Part shown: positions 8,192-17,701 of the stretch, piece by piece
Layout: each line of letters begins with the position of its first letter
Position numbering within the stretch: the first letter of the stretch is position 1
Source of the DNA: Vibrio rhizosphaerae
Lineage (GTDB): Bacteria > Pseudomonadota > Gammaproteobacteria > Enterobacterales > Vibrionaceae
Assembly: GCF_024347095.1 (NCBI RefSeq)
Contig: NZ_AP024903.1
Location: 3,224,001 to 3,288,000 of the forward strand
DNA: 64,000 bases
Reading direction: 5' to 3'
Notes under the pieces: model-generated
Databases searched by the model: none
What the model was told of the DNA's origin: nothing
Seen by the model: only the letters and a program-made list of their open reading frames with translations
Position numbers and translations under genes: made by a program

Positions 8192-9160
8192 TCAGCCAGC
8201 CGCACGGCTTAATCGATCCCAGATATCGGCCCACTCAGGTAAACGAGGCGGCGCTTCGACAAGCAGTTGCTCGACCCCCGGCCGATCTAAGCGATGCAAT
8301 GCAGCATAAAGCGCCTTGCGATAGTCAGGGTGATTATCGGCAGCGACGATACGATGGGGGCAATCAAGCTGACGGAGTCGCGGTGAATAAACTAAAATAC
8401 CGGTGGTCTGCGGTGCCGCTTGCAACAGGGTTGCCAGTGATTCGGTCGGACAGATGATAACTTTGGCATTGGGTTGATAATGGACTTTCTGATTGCCCGA
8501 CACGGACTCGGTATGGCTATCCGGTACGCGGATCGGAAACGGCAAATAAGGCTGGAGATCTACCGCGGATAACGGCCCGCAACGTAAAATTTCAGCCTGA
8601 TGCTCACGGACTCGCAAGATAGTCGATTCAGTCCCGATGTTGCAGATTCCCCCGTCGAGAATCGCTGCGATCTTACCATCCAAACCGTGGATCACCTGTG
8701 CCGCGCTGGTCGGGCTCAGCTTTTGATAAGGGTTCGCGGACGGAGCCGCTACCGCCATATCGAACTGCTGTAATAACGATAGTAGTACCGGGTGATTGGG
8801 CATTCTGACGCCGATAGTCGGCAATCCGCCGGTGATGACATCAGAGACCGCCGGGTGACGTTCAAAAATCAGTGTCAGCGGACCGGGCCAGAAGGCATCA
8901 GCTAACGGGGCAACCCAATCCGGTACATGATTGACCCACCGTCCAAGTTGATCCAAATGGCCGATATGGGTAATCAACGGGTGATTTCTCGGTCGCTGTT
9001 TGGCAGTGAAAATCTGCGCAACCGCCTCTGGGTTACTCGCATCAGCCGCAAGTCCGTAAACGGTTTCCGTCGGTACAGCCACCAGTTGACCAGCTTTTAA
9101 GAGTTCTCCGGCACGCTGTTGATCCGCCGGTGAATTCGCATTGAGTCTTTCTGTTTTCAT
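8192..9160 (-). CDS. Sua5-type threonylcarbamoyl-AMP synthase
   Basis: 322 residues. Sua5/TsaC enzymes make threonylcarbamoyl-AMP from Thr, bicarbonate and ATP for the t6A modification of ANN-decoding tRNAs. The YrdC domain shows VAVPTETVYGLAADA, KQRPRNHPL, FWPGPLTLIF, IGVRMPNHP, VAAPSANPYQKLSPTSA and GTESTILRV. A linker with VHYQPNAKV leads to a C-terminal Sua5 domain, so this is the long form and not the short TsaC usual in gammaproteobacteria. Its ATG overlaps the dabA stop (ATGA at 9157-9160), so translation is coupled. An enzyme that uses bicarbonate placed behind a bicarbonate importer is suggestive. It may be redundant with a TsaC elsewhere. Confidence 0.85.
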   Translation of the reverse strand: MKTERLNANSPADQQRAGELLKAGQLVAVPTETVYGLAADASNPEAVAQIFTAKQRPRNHPLITHIGHLDQLGRWVNHVPDWVAPLADAFWPGPLTLIFERHPAVSDVITGGLPTIGVRMPNHPVLLSLLQQFDMAVAAPSANPYQKLSPTSAAQVIHGLDGKIAAILDGGICNIGTESTILRVREHQAEILRCGPLSAVDLQPYLPFPIRVPDSHTESVSGNQKVHYQPNAKVIICPTESLATLLQAAPQTTGILVYSPRLRQLDCPHRIVAADNHPDYRKALYAALHRLDRPGVEQLLVEAPPRLPEWADIWDRLSRAAG

Positions 9161-11595
9161 GTCCGGTCTCTCACAGTCCATACACCATTGTCGAAGAAAG
9201 CCAGTTGGTGTTGGTCAAAGCGGGCAAGATAAAGCCACTGGTTATCCACCAGTTGTTTAACCATCGGATGGCGGTTCAACACTGACTCAATCGCCGCTTC
9301 CGGCGCATCGATCACCACCGTTAGGCGCAATGGCTCATGTCGCCACTGCTGACCATCGTGCAGCGACTGACGAGACAAGCCGATACGCAAGTCACCGCCG
9401 TTGCCCTCAAAAACACCCAGTCGGCCACCGACCACATTGTGCAAAGTTTTATTACCGGAACCATAGCGATGATGATCGACCGTTGAGGCGTAATACTGCA
9501 TGTTGATCCAGTTGGTGACGATCATCGGTGCCGTCATGATCTGCGCCAGCCCGCTGGCATCCTGATCCTGCTCATAGCGGTATTCATGAAGGAAGGTACG
9601 CCCGTCCAGCCGGATACCACGGGTCCGTTCTCTCGGGGCAACAATAAACGCCGCGTTATTGGCCAGTCCCCATTCAGGCCGTGTCTGAGCCCAGTCATTG
9701 GCACGTCGGTTGATCCGGTTTTCAATCGAGTGCAATGACTGATGTGTCAACCCGAGTTGTGGGGCTCGCTCCATCCTTGCCGCAAGAGAAGCCGCATCCA
9801 GTTGCGTTTGTAATGTTGCCAGCGTGCGTTGCACCTGTTGGTCAAAAACGTCGGTATCGTAGAGTGACAATCCGTCTGTGGTGGTGTTATGGAATCCGGC
9901 GACAAAGTAGGTTGTTTCTGGTACTGGAATCCCCCGCAGAGCTAAACCTTCACGCACCGCCGACTGGTTCAATAACCGGGCCAATGCCCGGACATTGACC
10001 TCTCCGGTTTGACCACAACACGCACCGCAATCCAGACCGGCACGGTGTGGGTTATTGGCGCTTTCACTGCCGTGGCCGATCAACAGGACAACCGGTGCAA
10101 ACCCCGTGGTCAGCCCCATCCCTTTCAGTACATTTTCCGCCAGCGTCAGCTGCTGCTCCGGATCAGCGAGCAATGTCGGGCGCAGCTGCTTGGCACTGGC
10201 CGCCGACAACCCCGGTGCTTTCACCGCATGTCCGTGAAGCGGCAATGCCCGTTTGATCAGTTTGCCCACATATCCCAGACCGAGGGATTCAACCAACGTA
10301 AAGGTTGATGCCGGCATGGTATTGAACCACGACCAGCCTGATTCGCGCTGCAATGTTGTCTGTCGTTGTTCAGCGATCGCCGTATCGTGCTCATGATCAC
10401 CCGCACTCTCGCTTACCGTGAAAGAGGGAGCCAGCAAGCCGGGAAGCTGAGGGCGCTTTATATCAGTTCCCAATGGTGTATAACGGACAGGTAAGCCGAA
10501 AAAACCTGCAAATCCAAGGGTATGAATCTCCTCTCCTTGGGCTTCAAGATGGCGGCGGATCACTTCAGAACGGACATCAATACAAAATGCGGCCTGAACT
10601 TTCGGAACATGTTTGAGCATGGGCGTGGGCTGTGTGAATGCTTGGCTGAGCTGGCGCTGATAACTGATTTCGTGTGCCCGCTGCCAAATCAACCGGCGGT
10701 TGATCGTCTCTGGCTGATACTGCCGAAAATGTTGCTGCCAACGGTGTTGCCAGTGCTGCCAGACCGACCCGGAATGACGTGCCTGATTATCCACCAGCCA
10801 CTCCCAGCTCAAACGAACAGCCAGTAAATCAATCAATGTCTCGTCGGTTTGTTGCGATAACTGCGCCTGCCACTTGAGATAGGCACACCACGCCGCCCAG
10901 CCACTGACCCGGTACATCACTGCCTGTAAATAGTCTTGCCACTGCTCAGGAGCAATATCCAGTAACGCTAAGACTTGGCGGATTTGCTCACGCGGGGACG
11001 CAGCCATCGTGGCAGCGCGCTGAGGAATATAGGGCGCTTTCATCAGTAAAGCCACACTGTGATCGTGGCACAAGGTCTCACGCCAGCTTTGATATAACCC
11101 CACCCCGCTATGCGGATGCCAGTCTGCCTGATCCTGATCGAAGTAAGCAGCACAAAACTGGGCAACCTGATGGGTAATGGTATCGCACCAAGCTGGCTCT
11201 TTGTTCAGATTGCGCTGACTATCCATACTATCGCACAGCAGCGGTGCCGGGGTTAACGGATATTCCTCATCTTGTAATGCTGCGACTGCGGCAGCCGGAT
11301 CCCAGCCGTCAGCCAACGAAAGTGAATTCAGCGCTTGCGTCAGATCCGCAGCGATAATCGCCCCGTTTTCCCACCGTTCACGATAATAAGCTAACGGCAT
11401 CGCCATCGGTGATCCTGCAAACTGAGCAAGATGATGCGCCACTTCGCTGAAGGGACGATCAATCCATGACCAATACGGGTTCACGGCGATCATCCGGTCC
11501 AGCGGCCAGTTGGGCGCAATACTGTCACACGCGGCCTCAATCGCATGATTCAACATTGTGGCTGGATTGATTTCATCACGAGATAAAGCGGTCAT
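9157..11595 (-). CDS. dabA: Inorganic carbon transporter subunit DabA (DUF2309)
   Basis: 812 residues. DabA pairs with the membrane protein DabB to take up inorganic carbon; it is a distant beta-carbonic-anhydrase-like zinc protein thought to hydrate CO2 one way, driven by the cation gradient. The zinc-site residues line up with the known family spacing: Cys338 and Asp340 in FCIDVRSE, His508 in LLIGHGSES and Cys523 in LDCGACCG (His to Cys 15 apart). The ATGA overlaps at both ends (dabB stop at 11592, sua5 start at 9160) place it in the middle of a tightly coupled operon. Other DUF2309 hallmarks such as the C-terminal VVGGRLGVFEGNGGDLRIGL are present. Confidence 0.93.
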   Translation of the reverse strand: MTALSRDEINPATMLNHAIEAACDSIAPNWPLDRMIAVNPYWSWIDRPFSEVAHHLAQFAGSPMAMPLAYYRERWENGAIIAADLTQALNSLSLADGWDPAAAVAALQDEEYPLTPAPLLCDSMDSQRNLNKEPAWCDTITHQVAQFCAAYFDQDQADWHPHSGVGLYQSWRETLCHDHSVALLMKAPYIPQRAATMAASPREQIRQVLALLDIAPEQWQDYLQAVMYRVSGWAAWCAYLKWQAQLSQQTDETLIDLLAVRLSWEWLVDNQARHSGSVWQHWQHRWQQHFRQYQPETINRRLIWQRAHEISYQRQLSQAFTQPTPMLKHVPKVQAAFCIDVRSEVIRRHLEAQGEEIHTLGFAGFFGLPVRYTPLGTDIKRPQLPGLLAPSFTVSESAGDHEHDTAIAEQRQTTLQRESGWSWFNTMPASTFTLVESLGLGYVGKLIKRALPLHGHAVKAPGLSAASAKQLRPTLLADPEQQLTLAENVLKGMGLTTGFAPVVLLIGHGSESANNPHRAGLDCGACCGQTGEVNVRALARLLNQSAVREGLALRGIPVPETTYFVAGFHNTTTDGLSLYDTDVFDQQVQRTLATLQTQLDAASLAARMERAPQLGLTHQSLHSIENRINRRANDWAQTRPEWGLANNAAFIVAPRERTRGIRLDGRTFLHEYRYEQDQDASGLAQIMTAPMIVTNWINMQYYASTVDHHRYGSGNKTLHNVVGGRLGVFEGNGGDLRIGLSRQSLHDGQQWRHEPLRLTVVIDAPEAAIESVLNRHPMVKQLVDNQWLYLARFDQHQLAFFDNGVWTVRDRT

Positions 11596-13193
11596 ATCGA
11601 TTCTCCGGTAGGGGTATGCTTGCGGTTGACCTGTGTCTGCGCTTGCTCAAGCGTGAGTTTGGCTGGCCAGACTTTAAAGGTGAAACGGGTAAAAGTTTCA
11701 TCGAGATAGAAGCCGTTATAGGCCCAGGGATAGAGGCGTCTGACCACACGACTGTGCGGATAACACCGAATCGCAACCTGACCAAGATAAAGCAACATAA
11801 ACACCACACTCACAAAACCCAGTAATCCCATCTGTTCCGGGCCGGTTGGCGGCGCTATCTGTGCAAAGGCACTATGCCAGAGCAGATAGAGATGTAAGAC
11901 GGTGAGACTACGCAGTAACCCCAGTCGTACGGCTGAACGTCCGGTGTTGGTGACGGTATTGCCTGTCGTCTTGATTGTCGTGTGCCAAAACAGCGGCGCA
12001 CAGCCGAAGATCAGAATAACCGTGGCCGAAACGGGTAATGACAAGTTCGGCAACACCTGTTGCCACAGCATCGGCAGTCCGATCACAATCACGGCTGAAA
12101 GCAACACTGCCGCCAAGACCCCGTGAACCTGAACCACTGGCGGGAAATAATCTTTGTGCACCGTCTGTGCCACCACATCTCCTGCACTGAGAAAACTATA
12201 CGCTTTGTAAACCGAGTGAGCGATCAGATGGAGCAATGCCAGCTCGTACAATCCAAGACCGATCTCCATCAGCATGAATCCCATTTGTGCGCAAGTTGAC
12301 CATGCCAGACGCACCTTGATACTGATGCGAGTCATCATCACCCATCCGGCCAGCAAAGCCGTGGTACTGCCGACAATCACCAAGACTGACTGAGACAAAG
12401 GCGAGAGATTGATCAGCGCTGCCAGTGAAATCAATACGAATCCACCCATATTGACTACACCGGCATGGAGCAGGGCTGATACGGGGGTTGGCGCTTCCAT
12501 CACCTGAATCAGCCAGCCATGTAACGGTAACTGGGCAGTTTTGAGAATCGCAGCAACAGCAAACAATAAAGCTGCACTGTTTAATGCCGGTGAGAGTGTC
12601 GTCATCTGACTCAGGTGCTGATTGAGTGCCGGGAGTGAAAAGCTCCCCAGCGTTTGATAAATCAAGACTAATGCGGCGATTAAACAGACGTCTGCCATGC
12701 GGCTGACCAAAAATTTTTTATGCGCCACGATTTTAGCTGCTTTACGATCCCGGTAATGAGTGAGCAGAAAATGCAGGCTGAGACTGGTTGCGCTCCACGC
12801 CAGCATCATCCATAACAGATTGTCACTTTTTACCAGTAAGGCGACCGAGCCGAGCGTAAATAACATCGCACAGACAAAGCGATGCTGGCCGGTATCCCCT
12901 TCGAGATAGCGGGAAGCGTAATCAATAATCACCCAACCCAGTAACGCGATCAGTCCCCCCATCAGGGTCGATAACGCAGGCGGCAAGCTCTGAGTCAACA
13001 ATCCCGAGATCAACGGGAAGCCGAGACTCGCGAGCAACGCAAGGCGTGACGTCATACGGGCAACCGCCCAATCATACTGACGGGTTACCAAACAGGTCAG
13101 GAAGCCGAGTCCGTACAGAGCGGCAATCCAATAGCCGCTCAGTGTCAAATCGATCAAATTATCTCTCCAGAAAGTGGGCATCAATTGGATCAT
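11592..13193 (-). CDS. dabB: Inorganic carbon transporter membrane subunit DabB
   Basis: 533 residues, a polytopic membrane protein of the NuoL/MrpA-like proton-translocating family (proton-conducting antiporter domain). About 13 hydrophobic segments can be seen. Conserved antiporter features include LLVKSDNLLWMMLAWSATSL, the broken-helix motif MEAPTPVSALLHAGVVNMGG (about 231-250) and the AHSVYKAYSFLSAGD segment with conserved His and Lys. In the DAB system it supplies the cation gradient energy to DabA. It is the first gene of the operon and diverges from a LysR gene 74 bp away. ATG 13193 has no strong ribosome site; ATG 13181 is an alternative start. Confidence 0.9.
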   Translation of the reverse strand: MIQLMPTFWRDNLIDLTLSGYWIAALYGLGFLTCLVTRQYDWAVARMTSRLALLASLGFPLISGLLTQSLPPALSTLMGGLIALLGWVIIDYASRYLEGDTGQHRFVCAMLFTLGSVALLVKSDNLLWMMLAWSATSLSLHFLLTHYRDRKAAKIVAHKKFLVSRMADVCLIAALVLIYQTLGSFSLPALNQHLSQMTTLSPALNSAALLFAVAAILKTAQLPLHGWLIQVMEAPTPVSALLHAGVVNMGGFVLISLAALINLSPLSQSVLVIVGSTTALLAGWVMMTRISIKVRLAWSTCAQMGFMLMEIGLGLYELALLHLIAHSVYKAYSFLSAGDVVAQTVHKDYFPPVVQVHGVLAAVLLSAVIVIGLPMLWQQVLPNLSLPVSATVILIFGCAPLFWHTTIKTTGNTVTNTGRSAVRLGLLRSLTVLHLYLLWHSAFAQIAPPTGPEQMGLLGFVSVVFMLLYLGQVAIRCYPHSRVVRRLYPWAYNGFYLDETFTRFTFKVWPAKLTLEQAQTQVNRKHTPTGESI

Positions 13194-13267
13194 ATTGTTG
13201 CAGCAAGTGATTTGAGATGTAAAATAGATAGATATTCACAAAACGTTCTTTTTAAGTGAACAATAGA

Positions 13268-14143
13268 ATGAGAAATCTCAACTTTCATCACCTACACTAC
13301 TTCTGGACCGTCGCTAAAGAGGGACATCTGACCCGGGCAGCACAGAAACTCAATGTTTCCCAATCCGCCCTCTCCTCACAGATAAAACAGTTAGAAGGGC
13401 AACTCGGTCATCCGCTGTTCCATCGGCAGGGACGCACATTATTACTGACCGATGTAGGGCATCTGGTACTGGAATACGCAGAAAGTATTTTTAATCTGGG
13501 CAGTGAATTACTGTCGATGATGGAAAGCGGTGAACAACACCGTGTCGAGCAACTGCGGATTGGGGCGGTGGCAACGCTCTCGCGGAACTTTCAAGAGAAC
13601 TTTCTGCGGCCGGTGATTGGCCGGGACAACATCAAGCTGGCACTGTGCTCTTCCAATTTTGATGATCTGCTGGAACAACTGCGCGTGCACAAGCTGGACC
13701 TGATTCTATCCAACCGTCCTGTGGCGTCCGACTCGACAACGCCATGGCGCTGTAAGTTGATTGCCCAGCAAGGCGTCTGTCTGGTCGGGCCGAATATGCC
13801 TGAGTTCGAGGCATTACGCTTTCCACAAGATCTGATGCGCACCAAATTACTGCTACCGGGGCCGGACAGTGAGATCCGCACTCAATTCGACTTGTACTGT
13901 GAACAACATGGATTGTCCGTCACGCCTTATGCGGAGGTCGATGACATGGCGATGCTACGCCTGTTAACCCGCGATGCAGGCGCCGTCGCAGTGATTCCCG
14001 AAGTCGTGGTTCAGGATGAAATTCAGGCCGGTATCCTGAAAAGTTATGCCACATTAGAATCGGTCATCGAAAGTTTCTATGCCATTACAGCCAAACGCCA
14101 TGTGGAACTGCCGATCTTAAAAAAATTGTTTAAAATTCATTAA
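13268..14143 (+). CDS. LysR-family regulator, NhaR-like, divergent from dabBA
   Basis: 291 residues. The helix-turn-helix domain begins RNLNFHHLHYFWTVAKEGHL and continues AAQKLNVSQSALSSQIKQLE, resembling NhaR. The effector domain contains FDDLLEQLRVHKLDLILSNR and LLTRDAGAVAVIPEVVV. An earlier GTG at 13256 is in frame, but ATG 13268 fits the family start (M-x-x-NFHHLHYF) and has AAGTGA ten bases before. It is divergent from dabBA, so it probably controls carbon uptake, perhaps in response to CO2/bicarbonate or sodium; that is inferred from position. No gene lies in 14144-14325. Confidence 0.88.
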   Translation: MRNLNFHHLHYFWTVAKEGHLTRAAQKLNVSQSALSSQIKQLEGQLGHPLFHRQGRTLLLTDVGHLVLEYAESIFNLGSELLSMMESGEQHRVEQLRIGAVATLSRNFQENFLRPVIGRDNIKLALCSSNFDDLLEQLRVHKLDLILSNRPVASDSTTPWRCKLIAQQGVCLVGPNMPEFEALRFPQDLMRTKLLLPGPDSEIRTQFDLYCEQHGLSVTPYAEVDDMAMLRLLTRDAGAVAVIPEVVVQDEIQAGILKSYATLESVIESFYAITAKRHVELPILKKLFKIH

Positions 14144-14325
14144 GACATGCTCAGTCACAACACAACCAGTCATACCCGTATTGAAGCTGCTGTATCAAAA
14201 CAATGCATCTAAGTGAATAATTCGAGACTCGATTAACAAAAAGAACAATTTATTTTCATTTTGATAACAATTATCTGATATATCTAGACTGAAACACTAT
14301 TTCTATAACGAGAGGAATTGTTGTG

Positions 14326-15963
14326 ATGTCTTTCAGCCTACGCCAAACCAAAATAAGAACGCGTCTGTATCTGTTGCTCTTCGTTAATATTTTATTAATG
14401 ATGCTCCCATTCACCAGACTCCTCATTGAATATAAACATGACTTGATGGAAGAGAAGCAAGTCAAGACCCAGCATCTTATCGAAAGTACCTATAGCCTGC
14501 TCTCCTACTATCATCAGTTAGAAACCGAGGGAACCCTGACCCGTCAGGATGCACAACGACAGGCGAAACAGGCCGTCAAACATCTTCGCTATGGGCAGGA
14601 TGATTACTTTTGGATCAACGACCTGACGCCGGCCATGATTATGCATCCTTTTAAACCGCAGCTGGATGGCAAAAATCTTTCTCAGGTCAAAGATCCGACC
14701 GGAAAAGCACTCTTTGTCGAAATGGTGCAAGTTGCCAAGGAGCAAGGCGGTGGCGTGGTTCACTACATGTGGCCGAAACCCGGCTCAGAAACCGATATAG
14801 AAAAGGTCTCCTACGTCAAACTCTTCAAACCTTGGGGCTGGGTCATTGGCTCCGGGGTTTATGTGGATGATATCGACCAGTTGATAGCAGAGAGAACCAC
14901 AACCACCTTATGGTCCGGACTGTTCATTGTGTTAATGCTGCTTGCCTTATCAACGTTGATCATCCGGAGTATCACTCGCCCCTGCGACGCCACCCGTCAG
15001 GCGCTGGATGATATCTCTCAGGGAGAAGGTGATTTAACCCGCCAGCTCCCCGTCAATGGTAAAGACGAGTTCTCTCAGATTGCCGTAGCATTCAACCGGT
15101 TTACGATTAAAATTCGTGACGTGATCCAAAACATCACCCCGATTTCAAGTCACCTCACCCATTCCGCAACCGATCTCAACACCGTCGCAGAACAGTCGAT
15201 CGAGAAGTCAGAACAGCAGTTACAAGCCGCAAATTCAGTGGCCTCGGCGATGAATCAGTTACAATCCAGCACACAAGATATGTCAACCGCTGCCGATGAA
15301 GCCGCTCACGCAGCACAAATTGCCAGTCAAAAGAGCCAAGACAGCCGTCAGATACTCATCAGTGCCACCCAATATATGACCTCGCTGTCTGAGATCCTGA
15401 CGGAAACCGAGCACAATACCCAACATTTGACGAAAGACGCAGATAACGTCGGTGAAGTATTGAACGTCATTCGGGGGGTCGCTGAACAGACCAATCTGCT
15501 GGCACTCAATGCCGCGATTGAAGCCGCTCGAGCCGGCGAACAGGGACGAGGATTTGCGGTGGTCGCTGATGAAGTCCGCACTCTCGCCACCCGAACGCAA
15601 AAAAGTACCGATGAAATTGAAACGATCATTACCGCCTTGCAACAACGTGCAAGTCAATTAAGTGACTCTATGGCGCAGACCAAACAGCAGTCACTCGAAA
15701 CACAACAAGAAACACGTAAGGCACAAGAGATGCTCAATGACATCAATGAACAAATTCATACTATTCAGGCTCTCAACGAAAATATTGCCGCCGCCTGTCT
15801 GCAACAGTCCTCAGCCAGTCAGGACATCGGTCACAACCTCACTCATCTGGCCGAACACAGTCAACAAATCACCGAAAGCGCACGGGATGTCGGTAACACC
15901 AGTCAAAGGCTGCTGCAAAACAGTCAGTCGTTAAGTCAGAGTTTTAGTATTTTCAAAACCTGA
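14326..15963 (+). CDS. Methyl-accepting chemotaxis protein with periplasmic Cache domain
   Basis: 545 residues. A transmembrane helix (about 11-29), a periplasmic sCache_2-type sensor ([12 protein letters not shown], then [13 protein letters not shown] and [15 protein letters not shown]), a second transmembrane helix (about 195-215), a HAMP domain, and a cytoplasmic signalling domain whose hairpin tip reads [19 protein letters not shown] and [15 protein letters not shown]. It relays ligand binding to CheA/CheW. The sCache_2 fold often senses small organic acids, but the ligand here is unknown. AGAGGA precedes the start; GTG 14323 is one codon earlier and also possible. No CheR-docking pentapeptide is seen at the end. 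Confidence 0.93.
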   Translation: MSFSLRQTKIRTRLYLLLFVNILLMMLPFTRLLIEYKHDLMEEKQVKTQHLIESTYSLLSYYHQLETEGTLTRQDAQRQAKQAVKHLRYGQDDYFWINDLTPAMIMHPFKPQLDGKNLSQVKDPTGKALFVEMVQVAKEQGGGVVHYMWPKPGSETDIEKVSYVKLFKPWGWVIGSGVYVDDIDQLIAERTTTTLWSGLFIVLMLLALSTLIIRSITRPCDATRQALDDISQGEGDLTRQLPVNGKDEFSQIAVAFNRFTIKIRDVIQNITPISSHLTHSATDLNTVAEQSIEKSEQQLQAANSVASAMNQLQSSTQDMSTAADEAAHAAQIASQKSQDSRQILISATQYMTSLSEILTETEHNTQHLTKDADNVGEVLNVIRGVAEQTNLLALNAAIEAARAGEQGRGFAVVADEVRTLATRTQKSTDEIETIITALQQRASQLSDSMAQTKQQSLETQQETRKAQEMLNDINEQIHTIQALNENIAAACLQQSSASQDIGHNLTHLAEHSQQITESARDVGNTSQRLLQNSQSLSQSFSIFKT

Positions 15964-16286
15964 GCCATTCGCGGTAATTTGAGGACAGGCCGTGCTCACA
16001 GCAAATATCGTATGATTTATAAAATAACATTGTGCTCATCCCAAACGAAGTTCTTCGGATTCTCGCTTTCAGGAAGCGGACGACAAACGCATTGACTTAT
16101 AGGGTTATCAAGAGAAAATTTTTTGTTAAGCCAATGGAAGAAAAGAATTTCAGGTCATCCGTTGATGGACACTCACTGAAAATGTATCCGCATAAATGTA
16201 GATACATTTGATATAAGTACAAAGTCGGATACCATAAATGTGATTCAATACCTATTTTATAAACCAGTCACTGATTCAGGATGACC
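15964..16286. other. Intergenic region upstream of manA
   Basis: About 320 bp without a convincing gene. It holds an inverted repeat ATGTATC (16182-16188) / GATACAT (16201-16207) with a 12-bp spacer, placed where a regulator of manA could bind, and near 16036-16085 a stretch with short imperfect palindromes (CGAAGTTCTTCGG). No clear terminator of the chemoreceptor gene was found. Confidence 0.55.
16182..16207. promoter_or_regulatory. Palindromic element, possible manA operator
   Basis: Seven-base perfect arms ATGTATC and GATACAT separated by 12 bp, centred about 92 bp before the manA start. The size fits a dimeric regulator site. No known consensus is recognised, so the role is a guess. Confidence 0.35.
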
Positions 16287-17489
16287 ATGAACGATAAAAC
16301 TCTGCTCCCCTTCTATTTAATGCAGAATGTGATTCAACATTATGCTTGGGGCAGTACACAATCCATCCACAAACTATTTAATATCCCAAATCCGGAAAAT
16401 TGCCCTCAGGCTGAAATTTGGATGGGTGCGCACCCCGGTGGCTGCTCTCAGCTTATCGACGGTAATCAACAGGAATCGCTTGCTGAGTTCATCCAGCGTC
16501 ATCCAAATGCATGTTTATCCGCCCAAATTCATCAGACTTATGGGGAGCTGCCGTTTTTATTTAAAGTGCTCGCGGCAGACAAAGCGCTTTCAATTCAGGT
16601 GCATCCATGTAAAGCCGATGCAGAGATCGGATATGCCCGCGAAAATCAGCAGCACATCCCACTCAATGCGCCCGAACGCAACTATAAAGATCCGAACCAC
16701 AAACCAGAGCTGGTGTATGCTTTAACGCCTTATCATGCGTTGAATGGGTTCCGTCCGTTGGACGACATTATTCAGACGCTGACCAGAATGAATCTGCAGC
16801 CGATTGAAGCACTGGTCACTCAACTGCAAGCGGATAGAAGTACCACCGGATTTCGGTCATTCTTTATTCGTTTACTGTCATTGTCCGGAGAACAGAAAAC
16901 ACAGGCAATTGCGGCATTACTGGATGACGCAACACAACATCAACAAGATGACCCGCTCTCCCGGTTGGTCCTCGACCTCGCGCAAGACTACCCCGGAGAC
17001 ATCGGGCTGTTTTCCGCGCTGTTACTCCATTATGTCGTTCTCCAGCCAGGCGAAGCGATGTATCTGGATGCCAAAACCCCTCACGCCTATCTCAAAGGAA
17101 CCGGTTTAGAAGTGATGGCCAGTTCGGATAATGTGCTCCGGGCCGGGCTGACCCCGAAACACATCGATGTTGAAGAGCTGGCGAAATGCACGTCCTTCGA
17201 ACCTAAACCGCAAGAAACACTGCTGATTGCACCGGAAAAGTCTGCGGATGTTTGTCATTATCCGGTCCCGGTCAAGGACTTTAAATTCTCTATCTATTCA
17301 GCCCCGGGCAACACCCCTATCACCACGACCAGCGCAGAAATCATTTTTGCCATCGATGCCGATGTCCATTTACAGCATGAAGGTGGTCTGACACTGACTT
17401 TGAGCAAAGGTCAGTCGGCGTTTATTCCGGCATCGGCCCGTTCCTACCGGCTCAATGCATCCGGTCGGGTTGCACGAGTGTATAACTAG
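16287..17489 (+). CDS. manA: Mannose-6-phosphate isomerase, class I
   Basis: 400 residues (391 in E. coli). The enzyme interconverts mannose 6-phosphate and fructose 6-phosphate, for mannose use and GDP-mannose supply. The zinc ligands are visible: Gln and His in LSIQVHPCKADAE, Glu in NHKPELVYAL, and His in DAKTPHAYLKG; the active-site Arg lies in SSDNVLRAGLTPKH. The family N terminus reads YAWGS. ATG 16281 is also in frame, but AGGA five bases before ATG 16287 favours the second. It stands alone between two chemotaxis/purine units. After it, TCTGGCATC/GATGCCAGA (17518-17540) forms a hairpin without a T run. Confidence 0.95.
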   Translation: MNDKTLLPFYLMQNVIQHYAWGSTQSIHKLFNIPNPENCPQAEIWMGAHPGGCSQLIDGNQQESLAEFIQRHPNACLSAQIHQTYGELPFLFKVLAADKALSIQVHPCKADAEIGYARENQQHIPLNAPERNYKDPNHKPELVYALTPYHALNGFRPLDDIIQTLTRMNLQPIEALVTQLQADRSTTGFRSFFIRLLSLSGEQKTQAIAALLDDATQHQQDDPLSRLVLDLAQDYPGDIGLFSALLLHYVVLQPGEAMYLDAKTPHAYLKGTGLEVMASSDNVLRAGLTPKHIDVEELAKCTSFEPKPQETLLIAPEKSADVCHYPVPVKDFKFSIYSAPGNTPITTTSAEIIFAIDADVHLQHEGGLTLTLSKGQSAFIPASARSYRLNASGRVARVYN

Positions 17490-17591
17490 CCCCCAAACAT
17501 GTCTTAATCGCATCTTCTCTGGCATCGGTCTGATGCCAGATCCCCCAGAACCATCAGTAAAAAATCAACGAATTGAGAATTATTTTGCGTA

Positions 17592-17607
17592 TGCCAAACG
17601 ATTGCGC
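17592..17607. promoter_or_regulatory. PurR-like operator of purHD
   Basis: TGCCAAACGATTGCGC matches the PurR consensus ACGCAAACGTTTGCGT at 11 of 16 positions, centred on CG. It lies about 25 bp before a TAGAAT -10 element (17631-17636) and 95 bp before the purH start. PurR represses purine synthesis genes when purines are plentiful, which fits the gene content. Confidence 0.65.
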
Positions 17608-17630
17608 GAGCTTTTTAGTGATTAATTCGC

Positions 17631-17645
17631 TAGAATGTGCGCCAC
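17631..17645 (+). promoter_or_regulatory. Possible purHD promoter -10 region
   Basis: TAGAAT (17631-17636) followed by a GC-rich stretch (GTGCGCCAC). The -35 element is not clear at the expected distance; the region 17 bp upstream is GAGCTT. The position next to the PurR-like site supports it. Confidence 0.4.
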
Positions 17646-17701
17646 AAAATTTGACATCTATTTCGTTCAATCAACTCTGTGAATTTGAGGAAGAAGGAAG
17701 C

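Noticed and set aside
13194..13267. A definite LysR binding site between dabB and the LysR gene
   Set aside because: The T-N11-A pattern is too loose to pick one site in this AT-rich gap.
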